Shown here: piece after piece, positions 1-12,357 of the stretch
How the letters are laid out: every line of letters begins with the position of its first letter
How positions within the stretch are numbered: the first letter of the stretch is position 1
Origin: Spongilla lacustris
Taxonomy: Eukaryota; Porifera; Demospongiae; Spongillida; Spongillidae
Assembly (NCBI GenBank): GCA_949361645.1
Contig: OX442421.1
Coordinates: forward strand, 5,003,320-5,067,319
Direction: 5' to 3'
Length of the DNA: 64,000 bases
Notes under the pieces: model-generated
Databases searched by the model: none
What the model was told of the DNA's origin: nothing
What the model saw: only the letters and a program-made list of their open reading frames with translations
Translations under genes and position numbers: made by a program

Positions 1-21
1 TACACACCCCACTATATATGT

Positions 22-327
22 ATGACAGGCACACCGTCCCATGTGACCACTCTCCATGTAGGCATGACAGGCACACCATCCCATGTGACCACTCTCCATG
101 TAGGCATGACAGGCACACCGTCCCATGTGACCACTCTCCATGTAGGCATGACAGGCACACCGTCCCATGTGACCACTCTCCATGTAGGCATGACAGGCAC
201 ACCGTCCCATGTGACCACTCTCCATGTAGGCATGACAGGCACACCGTCCCATGTGACCACACCCCATGTAGGCATGACAGGCACACCGTCCCATGTGACC
301 ACACCTCATGTAGGCATGACAGGCACT
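22..327. repeat. 42-bp minisatellite, about 7 copies
   Basis: Seven near-identical 42-bp units, each containing ATGACAGGCACACC and CCATGTGACCAC. The last units carry ACACCCC or ACACCTC in place of ACTCTCC. The overlapping open frames on both strands are repeat translations, not genes. Confidence 0.95.
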
Positions 328-436
328 CCATGCATGCACAGGAGACAATCCCCGCCGATTTTACAGACGCCCTATGCAGGTAGGTCCAAGAGACACACCC
401 ACCCCAAGTGTAGTTAAGAGGTATACATGTACATCC

Positions 437-498
437 TTACACACACACACACATGCACATGCACACACACACATACACACACACATACACACACACAT

Positions 499-540
<42 letters not shown>
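437..540. repeat. CA dinucleotide tract, compound
   Basis: Interrupted CA repeats (CACATGCACA, CACATACACA) leading into a pure (CA)n block at the right end. Confidence 0.9.
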
Positions 541-542
<2 letters not shown>

Positions 543-1106
543 ATGGCTTAGGGCACACTGTATACCACATTGCACTGCCATGCATTTTTTGGATGCCTTG
601 ACAAGTAAGTAAAGCATGCTTATTTATGCTTAGTAAAGCGTTGAAATCCTACTGTTGTGCAAAAACACCAAAACCACCCATCATTGCTCAGGTAGATTAA
701 GTTATTATCGTAAATTACGGGTTGCATGTGTATTGCATGATGTAAATTGTATATGTTGCTTGCTTTCAAATTACTAATAGCAGCTGCTGGATATGAGCAA
801 TCTATGGATATGCACGGCAATAGATAAGCGTATGGAAAATGTCATTCTTTATGGACGAGTTTGGTTTTCCGTTGTTGTGTACAAGGATAGTTTTTTGCTC
901 TTATTGTTTGCTTGTTTATCAGCCCCCCGGGGGCCCAACCACCGTGTTTAATCGGAATCAAGCACAGTAAAAATGTAATCACTTGTGGCTGTTAAAGTGG
1001 TCGCATACAAACTTATATAGGCTTTGCCGGAGGAAATGCCAAGGGTTTCTGGGAATTCTATTAATTAGTCAAATCCACTTTGAGGAATAACTTCAAGTTC
1101 ACAGGC
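541..1106. other. No gene seen
   Basis: AT-rich non-repetitive sequence. Only short open frames without recognisable similarity or convincing splice context. Confidence 0.6.
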
Positions 1107-1110
1107 TTAA

Positions 1111-1559
1111 TGTCTATTGCCCTGAATGTCCACCCAGGGGTACAATTGTATACCCGGGTGGACAGCAAAAAAAGTTTTTGCCGTTCAGTCACAGAAGGGA
1201 CCTAGTGCATTTAATGGTACTGGCTTATAGTACAAGTCCTTTCAGGATTGGGCCGAGATAAGCAAGGCTTAAATCCTTTTGGGACATGTAGAACGAGCCG
1301 TGCTAGCGGACCTATCCATTACGCTCTGTGCGGATTGGTCAGAGCATAATGGATAGGTCCGCTAGCACGGGTCATTTTACAAGTACCGAAAGGATTTAAG
1401 CCTTACTTATCTCGGCCCAATCCTGAAAAGACTTGTTCTGTAAGCCAGTACCGTTAAATGCAGCCAGGTTCCAACCGTGACCGAACGGCAAAAACTTTTT
1501 TTTGCTGTCCACCCAGGTGTCCAATTGTACCCCCGGGTGGACATTCAGGACAATAGACA
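1111..1559. mobile_element. TTAA-flanked foldback element (MITE-like), 449 bp
   Basis: Nearly the whole element is one long inverted repeat: the left arm (TGTCTATTGCCCTGAATGTC and onward) matches the reverse complement of the right arm (ending CATTCAGGACAATAGACA), and the arms meet around 1315-1340. A TTAA lies directly outside each end (1107-1110 and 1560-1563). A TTAA target duplication is typical of piggyBac-type transposition, so I infer a non-autonomous, transposase-less element mobilised in trans. It has no coding capacity. The similarity of the arms suggests fairly recent origin or gene conversion. Confidence 0.8.
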
Positions 1560-1563
1560 TTAA

Positions 1564-3643
<2,080 letters not shown>

Positions 3644-3654
3644 GCCACTAACAG

Positions 3655-4819
3655 GGGTGTTGATTGCCCTTCTGGACATCTGACCTTTGAGGTCAACTCA
3701 CCAACTGTAACAGTGATAAATAATAAGTGGGAATTAACTGATTCAGAGAACAGATCAGCTAAGCCCAAAAGAGCAGTACAAAGCTACTATAAGCAGCGGC
3801 AGGAAGATATAACTGTCATGCGTGAAGCAAGAAGGTTTTCTGAACTGGATAGCAATATCCAAATTGAAGCAAAGCTTATGGAAATGCTGAAGGAAGAAGA
3901 ACATACTACACATGAGAAGGACCAGTGTCACTGTATGCCATCATGCATTGACCTCGAGGTCTCAACTGCTGCAAGGCTAACCTTATCAGTTAACATATTC
4001 TTGCTCTTTTTAAAGATCGCTGCAACCATCCAGTCTGGATCTCTGTCTGTCCTGTCCAGTCTCTTTGACTCAGCTCTTGACCTCTTCTCTGGCACAGTCA
4101 TTGCCATTACACAATATCTGATCCTTAAATACAACCGGTACCACTATCCTGTTGGGCGTAAGAGACTTGAACCAGTGTCTATCATCATTATAGCAGCTGT
4201 GATGGGCACTGCTGCTCTTCAAATCATCACCAATGCAGTTGAGAACTTGGGAAAGAGACCTAATGTCAATGCTTTCTCTGGTCTCATTGTTGCACTGGTT
4301 GTGGTATTGAAAGGCACACTCTACTTGCTGTGTAAAGGAGTGAAAAATCCCTCTGTTCAGGCTTTGGCTGTTGACCACAGAAATGATGTTGTCTCCAATG
4401 TGGTCACCCTTGCCTTTGGCCTGCTTGGTACCTATGTTCTTCCTGTGCTTGATGCCATAGGAGGCATTCTTATAGCGCTCTACATTATTGTGAACTGGGT
4501 GCGTGTTGGATACGAGCAGTTAAAGAACCTGGTAGGTCACACTGCAGATCGCAGGTTCGTTAATAAGGTGACCATGATAGCCTTCAGCCATGACAAAAGA
4601 GTGATGTCAGTGGACACTGTTCGAGCATACACGTTTGGAGTATGCTATTTGGTGGAGGTAGACATACAACTGGATGCACAGATGCCACTGCAAGAGGCGC
4701 ACGATATTGGTGAAAGTCTTCAGAAGAAGTTGGAATTATTGGATGAAGTAGAAAGGGCATTTGTGCATTTGGACTACGAGACTACTCATTCACCATCCTC
4801 TGAACACAAAATCCCATAA
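3655..4819 (+). CDS. CDF cation transporter, DxxxD (Mn-type) class, copy A, main coding exon
   Basis: 387 uninterrupted codons to TAA at 4817, beginning at a splice acceptor (CACTAACAG) in phase 2. Order of parts: hydrophilic N-terminus of about 110 residues with the QSYYKQ motif resembling plant and fungal Mn-CDF proteins; six hydrophobic segments; metal-site motifs DSALD (TM2) and DHRND (TM5); YPVGRKRLEP between TM2 and TM3; a cytosolic C-terminal domain from GHTADRRFV onward. In the CDF family, DxxxD in both TM2 and TM5 marks the Mn-type group, whereas Zn transporters have HxxxD, so I infer a proton-coupled Mn(II) (possibly Fe) exporter of an internal or plasma membrane. It is a tandem duplicate of copy B. 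No phase-compatible 5' exon was found, so this copy may be 5' truncated although its frame is intact. Reading the GT repeat as poly Cys-Val from an ATG at 3368 is not credible. Confidence 0.85.
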
Positions 4820-5020
4820 ATATGTTTAAATGTATGTATTGTTGTGTTCACCAAATCTTTTTTGTGGGACATCTATATGCATCATGTTATTAGCTAATGC
4901 TCAAATTTATACTTTGTACTCTCTTGTGTAACAACATTACATTTGTGATTTACCAGCCATTCAATATATACATGTACTGGGGAGAGCATCATTTGGAAAG
5001 GCCAAAGAATGGTTAATGTT

Positions 5021-5103
5021 TCATGCCAAGGCCTGATTGATCAAAGCTTTTTGGTGTGGGGTTAAGGTCTGAGGAAGTGCAATCTTGAGCTCAATCAGTA
5101 GGT
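5021..5103 (-). pseudogene. Fragment of the DNAJB13 last coding exon
   Basis: These 83 bases match 10443-10525, the final 27 codons plus stop of DNAJB13, with three substitutions seen. Similarity stops abruptly at 5103 and no other DNAJB13 exon is nearby. It is a stub carried along when the CDF gene was duplicated. Confidence 0.85.
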
Positions 5104-5200
5104 TAACAACTATGCGGCGCTTAAAGTAGTCTATGGCTCACGTGATTAGTTTCCTATCCTTCTACTCTAATATCTATGGTCTGACTGACAACTTGACATA

Positions 5201-5324
5201 GAGGGAAGAAAGCGTCGAATCATTCAGAAATCATTGCGTGATTGAACAGAAAATCACACAAAAATCAATGGAAGCGTGTGATTTTTGTGTGATTTAATGA
5301 TTTCACGCTTTTTTTTTTCCCCTC
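5201..5324. mobile_element. Small foldback element, about 124 bp
   Basis: Inverted repeat: GAGGGAAGAAAGCG plus AATCATT on the left pairs with AATGATTTCACGC plus a T run and CCCCTC on the right; an inner palindrome contains AAATCACACAAAAATC and its complement. No coding capacity. Probably a MITE, but no clear target duplication was identified. Confidence 0.6.
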
Positions 5325-5710
5325 AGTGTGCATGAACAAAACATTAAAATGACCGTGTCGTTAATAATACCTTCTGGTACAAGCTTAGAGCTGAGCTATC
5401 CGTTTCTCGGAACGCGAGTTAAATGCGGACTGCGTTTTTAATCATTTCACGAACGGCCGGCCGGCACAAATGCAGCATGTAGTGATGACGCACGAAACAA
5501 AATGCCTTGTAAAATGAGTGTAAATCTAATTCTTACTGGCAAATGCATTATGACGCATGAGACAAATATGTTGTAAAATTATTGTAAATCTAATTCTTAC
5601 CAGTCCAGTACGTATGTGCGCTAATACAGTAAACTCCAGATGTGGTTATACACATCGCAAGGGTCTAACATAAGATGACATACGAGTCCTCAGCGACTAC
5701 TCAGACCGCT

Positions 5711-5852
5711 CACAGGAAAAAAACGCGTAGAATCAAATTTTGATTTTATAAAGGATTTTAAAATCCTCTGTAAAATCACTATGTGATTGAACATTAAGAT
5801 TGTGATTCTATGTTCAATCACGCGTTTGATTTCATGCGTTTTTTTTCCTGTG
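5711..5852. mobile_element. Small foldback element, 142 bp
   Basis: Ends CACAGGAAAAAAACGCGT and ATGCGTTTTTTTTCCTGTG are inverted repeats; the middle is AT-rich and partly palindromic. The T-run plus GCG ends resemble the element at 5201-5324, so the two may be related MITEs. Confidence 0.65.
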
Positions 5853-6742
5853 GCTATATAAATAGGAGGTGAAATTTCAGGGGTAAGCTGTAACTACAAG
5901 TCTTAACGTGATTTGGATCTGACTGTTCATGTAATAAATCCAATTTTTCGTCTAGTGACGGTTTGCCCAATTCAAGACCTTTATTTTATTTCCTTGATGA
6001 AACTAATAATCATGCATATTAGAGGAGGCGTCATGTTGGTAATAATATTCGCGTACTCAATCATACGATCGAAGTATTTATTATTTTTTCAACTGACGCA
6101 GTTTTGGGTGCGAGACAAGATACTGCATGTCATTGAGCTTAATTGAGCAGTTTGCATTTGCTTTGGTTGATGTACACCTCATTGGACTGTAGGGTGGGTG
6201 ATATGATGATATCTATAGAGGCCACCAGAGCTCCATGATGGCATCAGGTACCAACCGTTGAACAATAGTGATTTACTCCAGAAATTGTTTGGATAGATTG
6301 AAAGTCGATCTTTTTAAAAATAAGAACAGCAAAGGACAAGTAGCAGATGCAGGATTTTGGAGTGGGGTGCAGTTTCCCTTGTTATGCTCCATGATGATGT
6401 AAACGTGAGCATTTGCGTTGCCATAGATGCGGACAAAATAGCAGCCATAACGATATACATATCATGCACATATTCACGTACATGTACATGTTTGCATTCA
6501 GTTGTTGATTATCACGTTACCAGGTCTGGTGATATAATAGTAGAGTTCCATCGAGCTGGTAGGTTCAAGGATTATATTAACAATTACATGTTCATGCATT
6601 GGAATTGTATGTTTGTCACTATGCAGACCGCAACAGTGATAGCTTTGTTGTTTGTCTTGCTGTAGTTCAGCTAATACGGGTTTAACCTCCAGCAACCGCT
6701 TAGTGTGCCAATAGCCTCCCGAGGAGGTTAACTTGCACAGAA
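5853..6742. other. No gene seen
   Basis: Open frames at 5913-6146 and 6357-6665 (+) are hydrophobic, AT-driven and have no recognised motifs. I do not call them genes. Confidence 0.55.

Positions 6743-6781
<39 letters not shown>
6743..6781. repeat. Poly-G run, 39 bases
   Basis: Uninterrupted G from 6743 to 6781. Length may be affected by sequencing or assembly slippage. Confidence 0.9.
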
Positions 6782-6783
<2 letters not shown>

Positions 6784-7014
6784 TTAACACTAAATTTGTA
6801 TGAAACGCGCCAAGCCCCGCTGGGAGATGTATTTTGGGGGAAAGCAGTAATCCCATGTATTCTTCGACCTTTTTGACATAACCAAGCAATGCAAGCATCT
6901 GCATAATTATATATATCAAGTGAGTGGTGCGGTTTGTTAGGCTAACTTCATTCCCTTCATCTGTACTTGTTTCTCTTTATGGGAGATTGTATATGTATTC
7001 TTTAATAAATAAAA

Positions 7015-7081
7015 ATTTTAGCCTGGCTTAGCCCCACCCTCGCGTCTGCATAGAGGAGGGTGGGGCTCCGCCAGACTAAAA
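7015..7081. repeat. Short GC-rich hairpin
   Basis: TTTTAGCCTGGC and GCCCCACCCTC pair with GAGGGTGGGGC and GCCAGACTAAAA; the loop is about 15 bp. It could be a mini-foldback transposon relic. Confidence 0.65.
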
Positions 7082-7708
7082 TACGTGTAACATTATTTGG
7101 ATCACCGTCAATTTAGGGAACCTAAACCCGTGTGATATGTGCGTAATTTGCCGTACATGTACTAAGTTCGTGTATGCACATGTACCGAACTTCACTGTTT
7201 TACTAAATGAAACGGGTTAATGTGCTGGCATGTAAGTCATAATAATCCTTGGTCAGTTGAAAGGTTGTTTGTGCCATGGTTACACACCATCACCGTGTGT
7301 ACAGGTCTCTATATTTTTAGACGCAAATCTTTCTTTTTGGTTACATTTAACTGGCAAGTTTGATGTTGATTTCATATCCTCATAGGTGGGGAAATGAATA
7401 CGCTGTGGTATATACATTGAGGTGGATTGGAGATGGGGAGGGTTGCCTCGCCGATATTATCATCGTAGCTCCATCGTCGTAACAACATCATGGGGCAGGC
7501 TGACGTAGACCTATAAATAGTCAACATATTTTTCAAATCCCCCTTTCAAATCTTCCATATGTATCAGCTATACGTTTTGCGATATTTTCATTACGCAGGG
7601 GCAATTGCCTTACCATTTAATGTGCTTGAGGTTGTAATGTCTCCTCCCTCAGGTGTAACTAAGGGACTGCACACTGTGCTTTTGCAAAGTGGCACAGGTG
7701 GACCAGCA

Positions 7709-7737
7709 ATGGCAGACAACATGCAGGAAATCGACGG
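7709..7737 (+). CDS. Candidate first coding exon of CDF copy B
   Basis: ATG GCA GAC AAC then a short acidic peptide (MADNMQEID plus GG) ends at a strong donor (GG then GTATGTG). It leaves phase 2, exactly what the acceptor at 9046/9047 requires, so the joined product would start MADNMQEIDG-SVDSP. The frame is also open upstream (ATG at 7639). No counterpart was found upstream of copy A. Support is phase and splice signal only. Confidence 0.4.
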
Positions 7738-7849
7738 GTATGTGATTTTCAACACTGTGCCTGCTTGTATTACAATGAGAGACATGAGATTTTGTATAGA
7801 ACAGCAAAGTCCAAAGTGGCATCTTTATGTGTATTAACATAGGTCTATA

Positions 7850-8990
7850 ATGATGGATAATTTATTTTTTTCAGCACCACTGGGGTAGGAAACACTTATT
7901 TACCAGCTTCATAGCCACAGCAATTAGTGTGGTCATCAAAGGAAGTCTGTATCTAGGGTAATTGAGGATACAGCAGATGTTCACAAAAACAGCTGCTATT
8001 TTAGGTTCCTCTGTGGATCTATTTTCTAATAATCGCTTTATTGGACATGCAGCTGGGAAGATAGTCATGGTTATTTAGTTAGAATATACCTAGGAGCTCA
8101 ACGAAAAGAAAGCATCTGCCATTTCAAAATGTTTTGTTGTTAAACACTGTCACAAAGCCAAATAAAACCAATGAGTATGAAATTAATTCCAACTAATTTG
8201 CTAAGAAATGGAGCTACAGAATTATCTTATTAAGTAACCTCATTAGTCTCTATGGTTACCATCCCAGAAGGAATGTGCATATGACAATACCTATCCAATC
8301 AACTACATCAGCCTGTGAACAACTCTTCTAACTATATAACCTCTGCACCTGATGGTAAAACTTTTCCACTATTTGTGTGCCTAAGTTGGCATCAAACTAT
8401 TTGCAAACACCTGCAATACACGAGGTGAGTCTCAGCCTTCCATAGATAACAGCAACCAGACCACAGGAGCTAGGATAGCTGGCTGGCGGTAGGACAACCT
8501 GCAGCATTGGCAGCCTCCACTGGTTAGGACTTAGGTGGCCACACATGGGCTACATAAAGCAACATTGTATCACTAGAACTAGAACTCTGCTCTACTTACA
8601 CAACAAGCATACTTAGATATCTTATGTGTGTACACGTAAGTAGAAATAGTTGTAATCTTAATTAAGTAATTTAACGTTACACCACTTATACAGCCACCTT
8701 AAATGATACACACATCTGCTATCATTTACACTTTGTACACTGATTGCAGCCATGCTGATGGTACAGACATCGAATCCACTGAGCATGCAAAACTGATTGC
8801 CACACAGCTATGAGAATAGTGTTGTTAGGGTAGAAATCAGAATTAATCGTCATTAGGTTGATGCCCCAGAGGCCTCCACACATGATGGTAACACTTTTCC
8901 ACTTTAGTTAGGTCACACACAAAAGATTTTAATAACCACTAGGACTTGACTACTGTATGTTATACTATACAGAAAATGATATTCAGACTG
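7850..8990. other. Proposed intron 1 of CDF copy B; no other gene seen
   Basis: Unique AT-rich sequence with no exon-like frames. It ends in a short interrupted GT tract (8998-9031) before the acceptor. Confidence 0.45.
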
Positions 8991-9046
8991 TTTGTCTGTG
9001 TGTGTGTATGTGGTGTGTGTGTGTGTGTATGTGCTGCCACTAATAG

Positions 9047-10208
9047 GAGTGTTGATAGCCCTCCAGATAATGAGACCTTTGAGGTCAACTCACCAACTGA
9101 GACTCTGATAAATAAGTGGGAAGTCACTGATTCAGAGAACAGATCAGCTAAGCCCAGGAGTGCAGTACAGAGCTACTATAAGCAACAGCACGAAGATATA
9201 ACTGTCATTCGTGAAGCAAGAAGGTTTTCTGAACTGGATAGCAGTATCCAAATTGAATCAAAGCTTATGGAAATGCTGAATGAAGAAGAACATACTACAC
9301 ATGAGAAGGACCATTGTCACTGTATGCCATCATGCATTGACCTCGAGGTCTCAACTGCTGCGAGGCTAACCTTATCAGTTAACATATTCTTGTTCTTTTT
9401 AAAGACCGCTGCAACCATCCAGTCTGGATCTCTGTCTGTCCTGTCCAGTCTCTTTGACTCAGCTCTTGACCTCTTCTCTGGCACAGTCATTGTCATTTCA
9501 CAACATTTGATCCTTAAATACAACCGCTACCACTATCCTGTTGGGCGTAAGAGACTTGAACCAGTGTCTATCATCATTATAGCAGCTGTGATGGGCACTG
9601 CTGCTCTTCAAATCATCACCAATGCAGTTGAGGACTTGGGAAAGAGACCTGATGTCAATGCTTTCTCTGGTCTCATTGTTGCACTGGTTGTGGTATTGAA
9701 AGGCACACTCTACTTGCTGTGTAGAGGAGTGAAAAATCCCTCTGTTCAGGCTTTGGCTGTTGACCACAAAAATGATGTTGTCTCCAATGTGGTCATCCTT
9801 GCCTTTGGCCTGCTTGGTACCTATGTTCTTCCTGTGCTTGATGCCATAGGAGGCATTCTTATAGTGCTGTACATAGTTGTGAACTGGTTGGGCATTGGAT
9901 ATGAACAGTTAAAGAACCTGGTAGGTCACACTGCAGATCGCAGGTTCGTTAATAAGGTGACCATGATAGCCTTCAGCCATGACAAAAGAGTTATGTCAGT
10001 GGGCACTGTTCGAGCATACACGTTTGGAATATGCTATTTAGTTGAGGTAAATATACAACTGGATGCACAGATGCCACTGCAAGAGGCACACGATATTGGT
10101 GAAAGTCTTCAGAAGAAGTTGGAATTATTGGATGAAGTAGAAAGGGCATTTGTGCATTTGGACTACGAGACTACTCATTCACCATCATCTGAACACAAAA
10201 TCCCATAA
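9047..10208 (+). CDS. CDF cation transporter, DxxxD (Mn-type) class, copy B, main coding exon
   Basis: 386 codons from acceptor CCACTAATAG to TAA at 10206. Protein closely matches copy A, with scattered substitutions (for example DHKND for DHRND) and one residue fewer near VNSPTETLINK. It has the same six membrane segments, DSALD and DHKND metal motifs, and a C-terminal cytosolic domain ending SEHKIP. The gene is tail to tail with DNAJB13: stop codons are 234 bp apart, so the 3' UTRs probably overlap. Because the complete DNAJB13 gene adjoins this copy, while copy A carries only a DNAJB13 stub, I infer that this is the parental gene. A plausible phase-matched first exon lies at 7709-7737. Confidence 0.87.
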
Positions 10209-10379
10209 ATATAGTATTTATATGCCTATGTAATTTTGTATGCATCTGATCTTGTTTTGTGGTATCTGTGCATTTCATACTGAAATTTCTTTGTTCTCTT
10301 ATATTACATGTGATTTACCAGTCATTATACGTACATAACATGTACTACAGTACGGTGTCCATACTATTGCTTTTGGGAA

Positions 10380-10395
10380 GGGGGGGGGGGGGGGA
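10380..10395. repeat. Short poly-G run
   Basis: GGGAAGG followed by an uninterrupted G run, in the interval between the convergent CDF copy B and DNAJB13 stop codons. Confidence 0.7.
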
Positions 10396-10442
10396 GAGAC
10401 ATCCTTCACATATGAAGGAAAGGCCAAAGAATGGTTTATGTT

Positions 10443-12316
10443 TCATGCCAAGGCCTGTTTGATCAAAGCTTTTTGGTGTGGGGTTAAGGTCTGAGGAAAT
10501 GCAATCTTGAACTCAATCAGTAGGTCCCCCCTCAAGTTTGGTTCACCAATGGTCGGCATGCCCTCTGCCACCACTCTCTTCCTGTGACCAGGACTGCATG
10601 AGAAGATAACTCTTTACAGCATCCCATGGATATTGAACACTCTTCTTTACCTGATAATCTCATTGATAGCAACTGTGATTTTCCTCCCATCGAGAGTTGG
10701 TACCTCAACTGAGCCTCCAGTCAATGCCTAGGTACCAATCACCAGCATTATAGCCTCATCACACATACTCTTATAACGCAACCATAACTGATCCCCCAAT
10801 TCAAGTCCTTGTGCATTTTGTGCCAAGTGATAGCTTGAATGCTACAACACCATGTAAGAGAGTGTGTAGATACATATATACTAAGGAGGCACCATGCATA
10901 CATATGTACTAAGGAGGCATCATGCATACATATGTACTAAGGAGGCATCATGCATACATATGTACTAAGGAGGCACCATGCATACATATGTACTAAGGAG
11001 GCACCATGCATACATATATACTAAGGAGGCACCATGCATACATATGTACTAAGGAGGCACCATGCATACATATGTACTAAGGAGGCATCATGCATACATA
11101 TGTACTAAGGAGGCACCATGCATACATATGTACTAAGGAGGCACCATGCATACATATGTACTAAGGAGGCATCATGCATACATATGTACTAAGGAGGCAT
11201 CATGCATACATATGTACTAAGGAGGCACCATACATACATATGTACTAAGGAGGCACCATGCATACATATGTACTAAGGAGGCATCATGCATACATATGTA
11301 CTAAGGAGGCACCATGCATACATATGTACTAAGGAGGCACCATGCATACATATGTACTAAGGAGGCATCATGCATACATATGTACTAAGGAGGCATCATG
11401 CATACATATGTACTAAGGAGGCACCATACATACATATGTACTAAGGAGGCATCATGCATACATATGTACTAAAGAAGCACCATGCATATATATGTACTAA
11501 GGAGGCACCATGCATACATATGTACTAAGGAAGCATCATGCATACATATGTACTAAGGAGGCACCATACATACATATGTACTAAGGAGGCACCATGCATA
11601 CATTTGTACTAAGGAGGCACCATGCATACATATGTACTAAGGAGGCATCATGCATACATATGTACTAAGGAGGCACCATACATACATATGTACTAAGGAG
11701 GCATCATGCATACATATGTACTAAAGAAGCAAAGCACCATGCATATATATGTACTAAGGAGGCACCATGCATACATATGTACTAAGGAAGCATCATGCAT
11801 ACATATGTACTAAGGAGGCACCATGCATACATACGAAAACGCCATGTAACGACATGCACAATACAAACATTCATCGTCCAGGGACCTCAGCTGTATTTCC
11901 AGTGGCTTACCACCATCAATGGTATTTCTGGTGTGTAGATGAGTTCCAAACCCTCTCTTCTGAACATGGGGTGGGACTGGTCTTTTACAATGAAGACTAT
12001 GTCAGCTGAAGTACAAGAATATCATCCCATTAGAGAAACTAACTATGTGTTGGGGGTGCTCCAACTTAATGATCACATTACAATCATATTCACAGTCACA
12101 TGAAATAGTTAATGCTAGCCATGTTATCTGGTGTTAGTTAAATGGTAGTATTATGTTAACACTCATTGTCTGTCCTTATAAATATTCTAAATATTTACAT
12201 GTATATTATGTATGTTATGTAGGCATATATGATCTATGTATGGGTGCAAGTACAACATGTTTATGCATGTACATGTGTATGTATGCTATGTATAGGTATG
12301 TGTGTATTTATAGTGT

Positions 12317-12357
<41 letters not shown>

